A stretch of DNA of 64,000 bases from Hexactinellida sp. DTS-2022 (lineage: Eukaryota > Porifera > Hexactinellida): contig JAPNXP010000001.1 in NCBI GenBank assembly GCA_028753945.1, positions 9,228,501 through 9,292,500 of the forward strand. The letters are read 5' to 3'. Shown here one piece after another: positions 35,623-48,800 of this stretch (within the stretch, counting starts at the first letter, position 1; the number at the start of each line of letters is the position of its first letter). A program made the translations under genes and the position numbers. Below the pieces are notes generated by a model, which had not been told where the DNA came from, searched no databases, and saw nothing but the letters and a program-made list of their open reading frames with translations.

Positions 35623-35804
35623 CAGCCTCATCCAGACAAAATTTTCAGCGCACCTAGATTAAGTTTGAGCTCGCTCACACGCGCCTAAAATACTCAATTT
35701 GTATTACGTCTATGGGAGCGTCTCTCGATTTTCGCGTGCCTAGAAGGGTGTTCTTTGAAATTACGCGCCTGGAGGCGCGTCCCGCACACCTGGACGAACC
35801 CCTA
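35623..35804. mobile_element. hAT-like MITE, CATCCAGGC family
   Basis: Same family as 26166-26349 with ends CAGCCTCATCCAGAC and CACACCTGGACGAACCCCTA. Flanks share TTGCAAC. The inner TACGTCTATGGGAGC is conserved. Confidence 0.7.
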
Positions 35805-36175
35805 TTGCAACTCGAGTCTCTGAGTCATCTGACTCGTTAGAAAAATTCACCGAGTTTGACTCGATAACTCGTGTAACTCACGAGTCATCGAGTTAACCAG
35901 ATAACTTGAGTATATAAACTCGAATTACAACTGCTTATTCCTAGGATCTGCACATGGATAACTCGCGAGTCCTGAACTCGATGGCTCGGGAGTCCTGACT
36001 CGTGATAAAATTCAATGACTCGATGACTTGTGGTCACTCGCGAGTCATCTAGTCAACCAGACGACTTATGGAAAGCCATGTAATTAGTATACAATTAATA
36101 AATAACTATTCTTGGATTATTATAAATTGCACATCTTAGCGTAGTCGTGGAGAATCTTATTGGCATCGTGATAAA
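35805..36175. repeat. Degenerate ACTCG repeats
   Basis: Between 35812 and 36070 the motif ACTCG and its complement CGAGT recur about 20 times in both orientations (CTCGCGAGTC, ACTCGTGAGTCAT). The pattern resembles the end-motif amplification of the TAACGG element, but I could not fix the ends. Confidence 0.55.
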
Positions 36176-36185
36176 TTTATAATAT

Positions 36186-36837
36186 TAAATCTCGATTGTT
36201 GTTTGTTTGTGTGTTTGTGTGTTTGTTTGTCCGGATTGTATTAAAGTGATGGGGGAATAGAAACCCCATTTATATATGAGATATAAACTATCTTTCAAAT
36301 GTTACAATTGGTAAACAAATGTTATAGAGGTAAACAAGTACGTATGCTGATTTCGAATTTCGCATTTAAAAATTTATAATATGAATATTTGTTGTTGTTG
36401 TTTATACAAAATAGGTAAACAAATTAATTAAAATTCAAAATCAACCTAGAAGTTAGCTTTCACGGGTATTATTGGTAAACAAGTATGCTGAACACGATTT
36501 TCGCGTTTAAAAATTTATAATATGGATATTTGTTGTTGTTGTTTACACAAAATAGGTAAACAAATTAATGAAAATTCAAAATCAACCTAGAAGTTAACTT
36601 TCAATAGGTATTATAAGTAAACAAGTGTGCTGAACACGAATTTCGCATTTATAAAATTATAATAAGAGTATTTGTTGTTGTTGTTGTTTACACAAAAAGG
36701 TAAACAAATTAATGAAAATTAGATAGCTATCTACCATTTCCATGGTAGAAAATGTGAGGAGTAAGGCCGCTCAGCGGCCGTTAACTTGAGGTGCGTAGCA
36801 CCGATCTGTCGCAAAGCGACCGAGACCGAAGGGCTCG
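36186..36837 (+). mobile_element. Dispersed element with multi-hairpin tail, copy 1
   Basis: Starts TAAATCTCGATTGTTG and ends GACCGAAGGGCTCG, flanked by TTTATAATAT on both sides (36176-36185, 36838-36847), a 10-bp duplication. The body holds about three ~125-bp subrepeats (TTTGTTGTTGTTGTTTACAC, AGGTAAACAAATTAATG). The tail packs three hairpins: GGCCGCTCAGCGGCC, GGTGCGTAGCACC and GTCGCAAAGCGAC. No terminal inverted repeat and no ORF. Class uncertain (Helitron-like or a MULE derivative). Confidence 0.65.
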
Positions 36838-36847
36838 TTTATAATAT

Positions 36848-37799
36848 ATGGTAATTTAATTGATGGGTTAATCCCCGATTAAGTCTCTTAATGGTCTTAT
36901 TCCATCATTTATCAATTAATACATGTAAGATTTGTAAGAACAATAAATTTGAACTAACTGTTACTAATCGTACACTCTTAGGATACAAAATTTGCAAAAT
37001 CTATCCGGTATAACAGCTGAATTTAATTAGTTCAATTATGCAAATCTATTTCAAAACCTATTTACTATCGTCTAGCAGAATTACCTTGCTACGTGGCTTA
37101 CAAGGTTCGCACAAGTGCCATTGACAATTCAGCTTATATTAATTGCTGTTTCAGTTCCACTTGATAGGCTATTGTTCTCATTCAATGCTATCGCTAGTTT
37201 CCGAACATTGGAAACACCTGTTTCCTAATTAACCTAAATGGTACTTCAATTAATCAGTATTTGATTGATTGCTTTCATTGTTTCAACGAACTTTCAAGAA
37301 CGAACAGAACAAATTTATAGTTTTAGAAGATTGGACATAAATTTCAAAGGAGTGTCTTGATCTGGAAGTGCTCATTCTCTATTTGTCAATATTGGATATT
37401 AATTCATTTTCAGTTACCCTAATTGGCCTAACCTGCATTGTAATTAATATAAAATCTACTTAGTTACAATTTCATATACTCTTCAAATCTGATGATCAAC
37501 TCTGAAATTCAGATATTCCTAGTACAGTACATCGAATGATTTTAAGTATATCTAGTTTCTCATGTTATTATTGAACACAACTTAGAAGGCAATACTTTAC
37601 AGAGTATTAGACTCAGGTCTTACGTACCTCTAGCTCTATGAAGCAATCATACTTACTTCTGAACTGAATTAATTATTCGTAGAAATATATGTAGTATTTT
37701 ATTACTAATTCCTTACATAGAAATACATATAGTGAATTTTTAATTTTAAGCCCTTCTAAACGAACACCTGAAATACACCATTATACGTATATACGTATA
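36848..37799. other. Spacer, nothing recognised
   Basis: About 950 bases of AT-rich DNA between two oppositely oriented copies of the same element. No gene, RNA or repeat supported. Confidence 0.5.
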
Positions 37800-38353
37800 C
37801 GAGAGCTTCGGTCTCGGTCGCTTCGCGACGGATAACTCAACCACTACGCGGTCTCGCATTTCATTAGTAAATCACAACAATAAATTTGATACATAATTTT
37901 GAAAAAATGAATTAGTAATCACTGATCAGCATACTTGTTTACCTTATTGGAAGCTAGTCTCTAGGTTAATTTTGAATTTTCATTAATTTGTTTACCTATT
38001 TTGTGTGAACTACAACAATAAATATTAATATTAGAGATTTGTAAATGCGAAATTCGAATTCAGCATACTTGTTTACTATTATAGCATTTGGAAGTTTGTT
38101 TATATCTCATATACAGTAAAACCTTTAGAAAGTGAACACCCTGGGGACCAGCCAAAAAGTTCACTTTTGAAAGGTGTTCACTTTTCATGATTTATATAAT
38201 GTGTGTCTAGTCTCTATTACTCTCTAAAGCAATTGGAAATTTGGGACCGAGAAAAAGTGTTCATATTTTGGAGTTGTTCATTTCTTGGAGGTGTTCACTT
38301 TTGGAGGTTTTACTTTACAAACAAACAAACAAACACACAACAATCGAGATTTA
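37800..38353 (-). mobile_element. Dispersed element with hairpin tail, copy 3 (reverse)
   Basis: The reverse complement starts TAAATCTCGATTGTTG (38353) and ends CCGAGACCGAAGCTCTCG (37800). It keeps the GTAAACAAG and GTTGTTGT subrepeat phrases. Interrupted by a MITE at 38114-38315. No target duplication seen. Confidence 0.6.
38114..38315. mobile_element. TA-flanked MITE with CAGTAAAACCT ends
   Basis: CAGTAAAACCTTTAGAAAGT at the left and CTTTTGGAGGTTTTACTT at the right, next to TA. Inner GTTCACTTTTGAAAGG phrases pair with one another. Inserted in the element above. Confidence 0.7.
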
Positions 38354-39448
38354 ATTATATAGATATATATCATCTACTGTTGCTATACTTTACTGTTATG
38401 TATCATCAGCTATCAGCTACAGCCAAAATCTTTTTGCATCCCCGGTTTTTTCCCAGTTTTCTCTCGTATGTTACTTTTTCTGGCGACCCTACTTAAAACC
38501 CTATCTTTTGTTTGCCTACGGATTTCTTATGTTGGTCTATTTTTCTTCCAATAAAATTACTGTCTTCTTTACCAACACTGCACTGATTGATTCTTCTAAA
38601 GATTGTTAGTTTTTTTTACACTTATTGTTTTATAGCTCTATTACCTACATATACTTTTGGAAGTGCGAATAGAACATGTTGTTTCTTTTTTGGAGGGTGT
38701 AAGAATTTTTTAGACAAACCGCGTTTTGATTATTTTGCAATGCATCAAGGGTAAAAACAACAATCCTGTAGTTGCAATTAATTATAGGAGATTAATTAGT
38801 TTATTTGGTATATAGATTTGGTATTTGGATTTTTAAAATTTACATTTCACCTTGACATCTGCAAGTATTATGTGTTAATAAATATCTATGTTTAGTATTC
38901 ACGAGTGGGCATATGTTCATTGAATTATATTATTTTATAGCTAAACATATAAAATACAGTATAGATAGTATTTCCTATCCGTACCATCATGTTATAGTTA
39001 TCCGAATTCACTGTTCATCCCATTATGCAAACTTTTGTTAATAGCGCATAGTCTAACTTCCCGGTGGATGATTACATTATTTAAATTTAACTGTCACCAC
39101 TGACTCTCCAAAATAGCTGGTAATTTAATGTCATTATATATTACTAATAAATTTACTAATTCCTTGAAATCGGCACGTTCATGTCTATGTATTTTACTCA
39201 GTGGTTAGAGAAATAATCAGGACAAGTTTTAAATTTATTTGTTCCCAGAACAAGTACTTGTAATATTATATTTTATTATCTTGTATTATATTGCTGAAGT
39301 CAACTGATTAATCATTTCAGCAACAACATAAAGGTTTGCAATTTCTTATAGCGAATACTCTTTATTTAGTATAAATACTGTAAAATACTGGGGTTATTCA
39401 TTAATTAATATTCTTTCAACTTAATAATTTCTCAATCAAACTTCAAAT
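38354..39448. other. Spacer upstream of the DOK-like gene
   Basis: AT-rich. A candidate TATA box TATAAATA lies at 39370-39377, about 70 bases before the start codon. Nothing else supported. Confidence 0.45.
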
Positions 39449-41262
39449 ATGGAAAATATATTAGATTCAAGTCATTCAACCATCGAGTGCCACAATGTAA
39501 GTTAAATTTTTCTGATAAATAATTATATATAATAATTATTGAATTGAATTGAATTGAATTGAATTGAATCGAATTGATTTGAATTGAATTGAATCGAATT
39601 GATTTGAATTGAATTGAATCGAATTGATTTGAATTGAATTGAAGTCCCCTCTGCTATAGGATTATCTGGAGATCTACAGTGGCGAGTACACCTGCGACAA
39701 GGAAGGAATTAAGATAATGAAGGAGAACTGGAAGAAGTACCTCGTGGTCCTGCAGGATGTGAAGGGGATATACTCCAACTTCATGATCTACAAGAAGTCG
39801 TCAAAGAACTGGCAATCAGAAACCCCGAAGTACAAGTTCGACCTCACAAGCGGAAAGTTTGAGGTTAAAGCGTACTCCTACAGCAAAGATCGGTTCTTAT
39901 TTGAAGTCTACTTCGAAGAGAGCGAGACTCGATTTCTAGTTTCGGCCAAAGACGAGGATACGCGGAATATCTGGGTGCACTGGCTGACGTCAACGAAATA
40001 CATTGATCCCTTCTCTAGTAACGGTGAGTATCAATTTAGTGTACTATATACTATTGTATTTGTTTTGTTTTATGAGCATATAATTACTCTGCTATCTCAT
40101 AGATCCCGTCTACCTAGTGAAGGTCCTGGACACGCCCGAAACCAGGAAGTTCCACATCGCCGGGATCTGCTACATGCACCTCCTCAAAGACCGGATCCTC
40201 CTCTCCAGGATGTGCGACCGCTCCCTCCTCGCGGAATGGCCGCTGCGCGTTATCCGCTTCTACGCCAGCAGACAGGACATGCTGAAGCTGGAGCTGGGAC
40301 GCAAAGCGATGCACGGAGAGATGATCGTTTATTTACAAACCAACAAATCAAGAGACCTCTTCCACTTCATTAAATCCTCTATCACCGGGTGTCACGAAGA
40401 GGCTGAGAAACCGCCTAAGACTCCCGTTGCTTTGGCAGCCGCTCCCTTCGCAGCTTCAGCAGAATACTCTACAGTCAACCTCAAGCAGAAGGCCAGCAGA
40501 CGCGTGATGCTCGCCGAGACTAAGTCTGCGGTTGCTTTCAGGAAGTTCTGCACGCCTTCCCCTCCCACTGCGTGCGACTACGAGCCAGTAACCACAAACA
40601 TGGCAGCACTGGAGAAGCAGACTCAAGTGCCTAGCCGGGACTCGAGACAGCTGATTCCTTTCGAGGAGTTTAGCGACTACGACACCCTCCAGCACATGCG
40701 CTCTGCTTTCGGAAACTCCCGTTCGTCCAGCAGCCAGAGCGACAACTCGGAGCCCGACTCCACCTCTGGGGAGTACAGCCGCCTTCGCGAGTCCCCCAAG
40801 TCCTCTCCTCCGCACCAGCTGGTCACTGTGTGCGCCAGTCAGAGGGAGACGAGAAAATCGCTCATTTTTGATGACAGCCAATACGCTACCATTAAAACTC
40901 CAGGTTTACAAGCTTCTATATCTTCGGACAATCTTCTTTCTAGCTCACAAAACAAAGTCGTTGCCAATCTGTGGTCCTATCACTCCAGGGGCCCCCTCCC
41001 CTCGCCCCCCTCCGTGTCCAGATACACTCCTAGGAAGAAGACCTCTGGCATTGATGACATGATCAGTTCCGCGCTGGAATCCCTAACTATCCCTGAAAAT
41101 AACTCAAATCTACTGATCGAGACTCCGAAGGTAGAAGCCACTACTCAGAACGAACCCTCTCAGATTCCCAAGAACAGAGTCATAAACAGGCGTAACGGGA
41201 CTCGACACAGGAACAAGAACAACAGACCCTCTCTTCAATCCTACGTCTTTCAGTGCTCCTAA
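39449..41262 (+). CDS. DOK-like adaptor: PH domain, IRS-type PTB domain, tyrosine-rich tail
   Basis: Three exons (39449-39496, 39660-40023, 40103-41262) with GT-AG junctions give 523 residues. Residues ~17-125 form a PH domain (YSGEYTCDKEGIKI, KKYLVVLQD, ending NIWVHWLTSTKYID). Residues ~138-240 form an IRS/DOK-type PTB domain (FHIAGICYMHLLKDRILLS, WPLRVIRFYAS, LELGRKAMHGEMI). PH plus PTB plus an unstructured tyrosine tail is the DOK family layout: such proteins bind membrane lipids and activated receptors, are phosphorylated and recruit SH2 proteins. Tail tyrosines Tyr259 (EYSTV), Tyr297 (DYEPV), Tyr330 (DYDTL), Tyr362 (EYSRL) and Tyr398 (QYATI) share Y-x-x-V/L/I. IRS proteins have the same two domains, but the length and lack of YMxM motifs favour DOK. 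It lies 4.6 kb upstream of the SHC-like gene, same strand. Confidence 0.9.
39538..39642. repeat. GAATT pentanucleotide microsatellite in DOK-like intron 1
   Basis: GAATTGAATTGAATT with periodic variants GAATCGAATTGATTT. It ends about 15 bases before the splice acceptor. Confidence 0.85.
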
Positions 41263-42715
41263 GCCCTTCCAGTCAACTAGCTACCGACTAGTTATCCCCT
41301 CCCCTCTGATTATCGTATTGTATTGCATGCTTTGACTGTATACTTATTTGTTTCGGGTTAGGTTCTCCTGGCGAGAGCCTGCTCTAGTACTGTATTCATA
41401 TCACATTCTAGTAAGACAACAAATTTATCAATTATTCCTCTGGGACTAATGTTATACATAAACTTTGGGTGGACAGTACTACATAACTATTAATTTAGTA
41501 CTTTGGACTATTTAAGGGAGACTGTCCTTGCTTCCCATTAAATAATTATGAGAAAAGCGTTTCTATGTCTTATAACTGATTTGTTTTCTCTATAGTAAAT
41601 AACATAACTCGATTTAAGGAATTTAGCCATGGGGCTGGGGCTACTTCAACAACCCGATTGTAACTTTGTTATTAGATATCTCGAAATGTAATATGTAAGT
41701 CTTATGGCACATAAAATAGCGTAAATATGTCTTGTGTTAATTAGTGACTAGTATAAGAAAAATCTAAGAAATATAATTAGAATTAGATAAAGTACTGATG
41801 TAACAAAATATTATGTCAATAGACTCAATACTGTTTGAGGGAAGCTAGTGGTAAACGACTAACATCACTTTCTTTATGACGCAAGATGAAACTGTATACC
41901 TATCGAATACTACACGGACATAACCTTTGCGTTTCACTTGTATCCATTTGAGTCAAACTTATTGAATTTCCAAATTTGGAATAGTTGTGTTTTGATTTGA
42001 ATGAAAGATTTACTTTCAAATTTTGTTTATGTTCCAAGATTTCTAGTCATCTTGTTTAAAAAGGAAATAACGCTCGTTTCTAAAAATTTGGTCGTGCACT
42101 TTAGTTTAATTAATCGTCTGTGGTTTTTCTATAAAATGTATCATACGTATATCATATATAGAATGTTTCAAATTTCACTGCTGAATGGTACGACTAATTT
42201 ATATTTTTGCTTGATAGACAGATATTCACAAGTTGGCTACTCAATTGTGTTTGTTTTGCACTATTTAGAATCTGATAAAACGTTGCTACCACAATATATA
42301 TTACCAGACACTTTATTTTTCCTTGAATGATCTCGGTGAACAATTTGAAGATGAATCGTACTGATCAGTTCGAGGTCGTTTACTCGCTTCTCGACATGTT
42401 TCTTTTTGACTACTCTGTTTATGATTGGTTATTGAAAGTAATTTCATTTACTGTTAATTATTCCACGCCATCGTAATCGAAAAAGTAATTTGTTCCAGTC
42501 TAATTATAGATCCTATTCACTTGTTTTAATATTTAGCAATAATACTCGATATAAATCCATTTAAATGTGTATACTTACTTGTGTAGTCAGAAGCATCGAC
42601 ACGGTGTGACACGGTGTGGCCGCAGGGAGCTCATGAAAAGTATTACATCCATTACTAGTATGTTAGAGTGGTGTGGCTCAGCTGCACAATTGGCTATAGA
42701 ACTAAGCCACACGAA
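41263..42715. other. 3' flank of the DOK-like gene
   Basis: AT-rich; probably includes the 3' UTR. A 109-codon ORF at 42001-42330 has low-complexity, AT-driven composition and no family signal. Nothing else supported. Confidence 0.45.
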
Positions 42716-42717
42716 TA

Positions 42718-42935
42718 CAGTAGAACCTCGTTAGTACGAACACAGTTAAACGAATTTCCAGATAAGATCTTATCTGGAAATTCGTCTTATAAGACGAACA
42801 AAAAGTTCCACAAAATCAGGTCCTACAATGGCTATTCAATGGGTATTACTCCGGTTAATACGAACTCCGGATAAAGCGAACAATTTTTTACCGTCCGTTG
42901 GTGCATATGGTGTTCGTATTAGCGAGGCTCTACTG
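42718..42935. mobile_element. pogo/Tigger-like MITE
   Basis: CAGTAGAACCTCGTTAGTAC and TAGCGAGGCTCTACTG, flanked by TA on both sides. An internal GATAAGATCTTATC palindrome lies near 42765. Confidence 0.85.
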
Positions 42936-42937
42936 TA

Positions 42938-44720
42938 TAGATAGATGCTTGCTGTTTAATACTATAGTATACTGATTGTATTTGAGCTTGGGGTTCCATC
43001 CGTTCCATCCTTCGCCGCCTCATTCTCCAATTTATTATACTCTGAAAACATTTTTTTAACCTGCGTAGATATCTCTACAATTCCTCGATTTGATAGACAA
43101 GTTTATGTCATCACTTCGTACTAAACTATTCTATGGGTTAAAGCTCAGGTTATTTTCTCAAAATAATTACTACTTTTGAATATTTTTTCCACTTTGTGTA
43201 AGGTTATTAAATATTGTTATTCCATTTTTCTCATTATCCTGATTAGATTCTAGAAATGTTACTAATCTTGTATACTAATTACGTTGAGAACTATCAGCTA
43301 TTTCTAGCACTTTATCCTGTAACTTCATCTTACTTAGAAACTAATTTTATAATTTAGCTGAATATTAAAATGTTTTGGTTTGTAAGCAAATACCAAATAT
43401 CCATTTGAAATAATATTATTGTTGATTCTCTGACTCATTAAGGAAATATACTTTAATTCTTCTGTTTGTCACGCCCCCCCCTCTACTTAGACTCATCTAA
43501 TTATTATTTTAAAGTTTAAATGTTCGAGCATTTTTGGAATTGAACTGTGCTTTCGATTGCAAATATAATGTAATTTTACTTTATCCAGCATTTATTTTGT
43601 ATTTATGTCTTGTCATTATTAATTAATAGCCAGTTTGTAAATTATATTATTTACAGGTCAATTGATTTACAGATTTAGGTGCAGGCTTGACTGCAATTAT
43701 ACTAACTTTGTTTTCTTAACCTGAATAGAATATATTTGGCATAACTTGCATTCTTCCTTGAATTGGATGGTTTAATTAGTTTTCCAGAGAAATTACTGAA
43801 AGGACAAATTTTAATATAGTTCCAATGAATAATTGCATATGCATCGAAGTGATGCAATTCGAACCGCATGTTGTACCCTATTAGTATATTGTTGCTACAA
43901 CAATTATTTTTTTCAGTCATAATAACATAATAGTAAACTAAACCCTAATTTTCGTGAAATTTGTTTCTTATTTCTTAGAGGGAATATATTTCTTGAACAT
44001 TAGTAATTATTCTCCTGAATTTAACTGTTTGCAGGTTATTTTAACCAACAATTAATTGTATTCTCTGAAAATATCTTTGTAATCCATCACGAAGAGATCT
44101 TTTCACTCAGATCTAATTAAACTTAAGTTTATCTTGCTTAAAAGACTGTAGACATTTTCTGCAAAAACCTTTGTATACGTATTGCTCTGTTTGAGAAGGG
44201 GTTGATCTAAGCTGTTATATCTAATATACCACAGCTACATTACTTGTTATTTACATTATTGTCTAATAATGTTATAAGAAACGCCATTATGCTTGTATTT
44301 TACGTATAGTGATAAGATATTTTAATGACATGGTAACTACGTATACGTACGACTTATGTATACTTATTACAGTTATTAGGGCTCTAAATTATTGAGTATA
44401 ACAGATGGAAGATATTATATTAGCTAGAGTTGGTTATTTATTTATAATCTGTCAGGACTAAACAGTGTCTGGACAACGAACTCAATTGCTGTTTCTGTTT
44501 TGAAATTTTGTAACGGATAAGTACTACATCCCATTAAACTTCAGTTAGAGTACTAAAAGTAAACTCTGGCTTGTTAGAAAATTTTTACTATTCAAATCGA
44601 AGTTACAGGCATTGTTATACTAGTTTATGTATCTTTAATCTGATTCGTACTAACATAACAAGATTACATTTGTCGATAGTAAATGATTATTAAGCCAATT
44701 ATATGTTACCTTTCTTACTA
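42938..44720. other. AT-rich spacer
   Basis: About 1.8 kb without a gene or repeat I can support. Only short ORFs, none with protein-like composition. Confidence 0.45.
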
Positions 44721-44912
44721 CAGTCAATTCCGCTTAATAGTGACACCGGTTAATCGGTTTCTCCGCTTAATCGGGTCAATATTTCACAGGATTTATAGGA
44801 CAGAATTACAGTTTGGCTTACAATATTATCGGTTAATCAGTTTCTCCGCTTAATTGGGTCAAAACAACCTGGTCCCGACTCCCAAGGTGGCTCTATTAAG
44901 CGGAGTCGACTG
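44721..44912. mobile_element. pogo/Tigger-like MITE
   Basis: CAGTCAATTCCGCTTAATAG and CTATTAAGCGGAGTCGACTG, TA on both sides. Sister of the copy in PRPF38B intron 7. Confidence 0.85.
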
Positions 44913-44914
44913 TA

Positions 44915-45871
44915 GTTACGATTTCCCTATCAAATATACATTTTAATAATTAGAACATTTGTAATTGTTTCACCAGAGAAGTAATATACCTGTTTAATTC
45001 TGCTTATTTGTAAATATTCCTCATGTGAAATTATGAATTGAAAGTGAATGTTAGCCAAAAAGAATTTAGGTACTCCGAGTTTCCAGAAAAATTATATTTT
45101 ATTATTCATATTTGTGGGGTTATTAAATCCCTTGACAATACTTATTAAAGCAATTCAGCATAAACACGTATGTTATATAGTCCAGGTGTTAGATTATGTA
45201 TGCTAATTATTTTTAACAGAATTGCAGAAGAATACCGTGCAATAAGTTTTCTACTTAACTCAACCAAATTAATATTCACATGAATAATACATTAATTTAT
45301 TGATTCCTCTCTCATAGTTTCCCGCATCAGTTGTATTTTATTACTCTTATAATTATTTATTATTATTGCATGATCTATAAGTTTTGCTTGAGGAGGTGGG
45401 ACATTTCTACGTATATCCTTACTTTTGTTTTCAACATGGCATGACTATTAATTTTGGTATTTTTGCAACTAACTTTGCATAGTCTAATTAGAGCATACAA
45501 ATATTGTAGTTTGTAGTAAGTGGCCGTTCAAACGTTACGCAAATTAGGAGCATCTAATGACGTCAAACCTGTAGCATGTAGGACATTCAAACGTAACCAG
45601 GTTTGGCGTTATGTTACTACGTATTGAGATGAATGCATTTATCTGTCGTTGTAATTAACTAACTCCTATAGTATTTGCTTCCAATATTCTCGCGTTTAGG
45701 CTACTTTCAGTTTTGAGATTAGAATGTTAGTAGTCTCTTGGGGTAATTACAATATTCTTATAGCTTATTTCATACATTACAGTCCCATCCCATCTCTTGC
45801 GATGTTAGCACTAATACTACACATTATAAATGTTTCCAATAAGCTAGTTTATTGTATATACCTGCACGAGA
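44915..45871. other. Spacer upstream of the SHC-like gene
   Basis: AT-rich. A TATAAA at 45835-45840 lies 32 bases before the start codon, close for a TATA box, so the real promoter is uncertain. Nothing else seen. Confidence 0.4.
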
Positions 45872-48800
45872 ATGAGTAAGGATAAAGTACCTAAGACGAT
45901 CGTTAGCAGCGACGCTATCAAGTACGAGAGGGAGCACTGGTCCTCAACCGGCACTTTCAAGAAGAAACCAGATCCTGGGTGGTGTCACAAAGCGCAAGAT
46001 CTCACAGGTGGATTTGGTGTCGCCTACTCTGTCATGTTCTGTGGATTGATAGGGATTAAGAAGAGTCTCTCTACACTCAATGAAACCAAGAGGACTTCTA
46101 TTATAAGGTAACCCTTCTGAACCCCCACAGAGCTAACTTGTTGATCCGGTGTGTACCAACCTGATCATTGGCCTTGCATTAGTAACATAGTAACATTTGT
46201 GGGCATATGGCATTTATATGCTAACACCGTGCATACTACATGGTTAGTTTCCTTTCTCTTCAGAGAAGCTATTTTGAGAGTGCTGCATTTCTCTGGGATA
46301 AGGTCTATGGGCAAAAAGCTTAAGAAACTTCCCAAACAGATAGCAGAGTATATCGAGGACGGAGCAGACACGTCGCTCACTCAGATAAATATAAATCTGA
46401 TCATAAACACGGACAAGTTCCTTACCAGCTATGAGACTGGGAAGAAACTGTTCTGTCACGTTCTCAACGATGTCTCCTTCGTGGCTACTGGTGTAGGGAA
46501 CACGGCAGATTATATTGGGTGGGTAACTGGTAGTTTTATTTAGGAATGGTTTATAGTACAGCTGACAACCCAGGGGAATCAAATCTGTTCGAGATTATTT
46601 ATCTTCAATACTATAACGAAAGCCGCATTTATTGTAACATATAATTTTCTACATTACAAAATGTAGAAAATTATACAAAAACAAAGTTTCATATGTTCAA
46701 TTCGTCTGTTATATATTTCCCACATAATTTTAATAATTGTATGATGCTGTAGGCTGAAATCAATGATCGATACTACAGAAAATCGGTATAAGGGCATTTT
46801 AGCCCCCAGAGTTTTAAAACGCGCTTACACCGGAACTAATATACAAAAGTTACATTTTATGAAATATCTTTCTGTATTTTTTAATAAATAGTTCTAAAAT
46901 CTGCAAATTCGTGCGACTATATTTTTCAGGAGAAACAGAAAACCTTATGAGATAGAGCGCTTTTATCGAACGAGATAAAGCGCATTCGAAATAGCGAACA
47001 TTGTTTCTATACAAATCCTTGTAGTAAAACGAGGGAAAATATATATTCGGTTCGAGATTGCGGATTGATAACGGGAAACTGTAGCCAACTCCTTTATAAT
47101 AGAACTTTAAAGCAAGGTCATTTTTATTACTGAGTTGTTTTGTCGTTGTATAAGTACTGTTAGCCCTACTTTTGAAGGAAGACAGTGGCCCAGCCATGGG
47201 GCCAAGCCCCAAAGGGCTTAAGCCCTTTGGACTTAGCCCATTTTTGAGAGGGCTTAAATCCGGACTTAAGTCCTCCTTTAATAAAAGGGCTTAAGTCCGG
47301 ACTTGGACTTAAGCCCTTTATAGATGAGCTTCAAGCCCTTTTTCAAGCTCTTTTCAAGGCACTTATTCAATAAAATACGGCATGGATTTCTAAATAATTA
47401 GAGTAAAAGACTTAAGTCCGGACTTAAGCCCTTTATTAAAGGCTTGAGCTTGGACTTAAGCCCTTTTTCAAAAAGGGCTTAGAAAAATGGCTTGGGCTTA
47501 AGCCCTTCTGATTAGGGATGGGCTTGGACTTAAGCCCTTTTTCAAAAAGGGCTTGACCCCATGTCTGGAAGATACCCACTAGCATTTTGTCATGTCTTTA
47601 TATAATCTATTATTGTTCGCTTAGTTATATTTCGCGTGATACGACTATTCCCCGCGCTTGCTATGTCTTTGACTGCCTTGGCAACTCTCAAAACATAGCC
47701 ACCACCATGACTCAGGCATTTGAAATAAAGCTGAAGGAAATGCTGGCCAGGGGCTCTCCTAACGACCTACTGGCGAGTCAGGGGATGAACAATGGAGGTT
47801 GGTAATATATTCACTGGTTTCTAAATAGGCTAAATTTATTACACATTTGAACTTATTTAGTAAGAACACGGTTAATATGAAATTCCGTTAATATACTAAT
47901 TAGCACTATTCAGTGCCCTTGAAAGCCTTTTCAATGCAAATGATATTGGTTAATACGAATTCCGGATAAGGAGAACGCCTTTTGACGGTCCCCTGGTGTT
48001 CGTACTAAGGAGCTTCTACTGTATCTGCCAACACATTTCAATATAAAATTCGGCTTTCCAGAAGTAATTTTTGATATTAAAAAAATGACCTTGCCACTGC
48101 CAGAAAATTATATTAGAAAAGGTGTTGGCCGATATATAAGTAATTATTTTCTAATATTACGTGTAAATAGTTTCCCTAATTACTTAACAAATATGGAATT
48201 GAATAATGTCTTCTCTTAATCCATTTGTTCCATTCGGGGCTCCAGCTGATTTATTTATATTCACATTCAATCTATAAAACTGATTCTAGTCAGAGATATT
48301 AGGAATTCTAAGAACCATATCAATTCTGTACACCTGTGGTTGTTATTAAATATCTCGCTAAAAGAGATGTCTGTGTGCTTAAAGGCCAGCTGTATTCTGA
48401 AAATATATTCATTAATTCTCGGTAAATGAGAAATATAATTTATTATTGAAACTAATGAATTGTTTCTAAAAACTTCTGGTTTTTAATTACAAGCGCATCT
48501 GTAGTTATTAATTCGTCAAAAATTTATTTAATTCGTTTGTCGGAACAGAACAGTAGCTACCTGATTATCAGCATTGTGTGCTTATTATGTGCTTATTATT
48601 CTTATTGTATTGTATTGTTATTGTATTGTTATTGTATTGTTATTGTATTGTATAGGTTGGGGAGAGGAGCGTCTGTACGCGGACGGGGGCGGTACGTGGG
48701 ACAAGACAAGTCTCCCGCCCGTCCCGGCGGTGTTTGACGACAACATATACTCGGGAATTGAATTCGCAACTGACCCCCTGTACGACAACAAGGGGGAGGG

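Noticed and set aside
42001..42330. 109-codon ORF downstream of the DOK-like gene
   Set aside because: AT-driven composition, no recognisable domain, likely within the 3' flank. Not supported as a gene.
47587..47640. Upstream ATG extension of SHC exon 3
   Set aside because: The exon begins at the acceptor after TTCGCTTAG (47625), which restores the PTB sequence DYIG-YISRD; the upstream codons are intronic.
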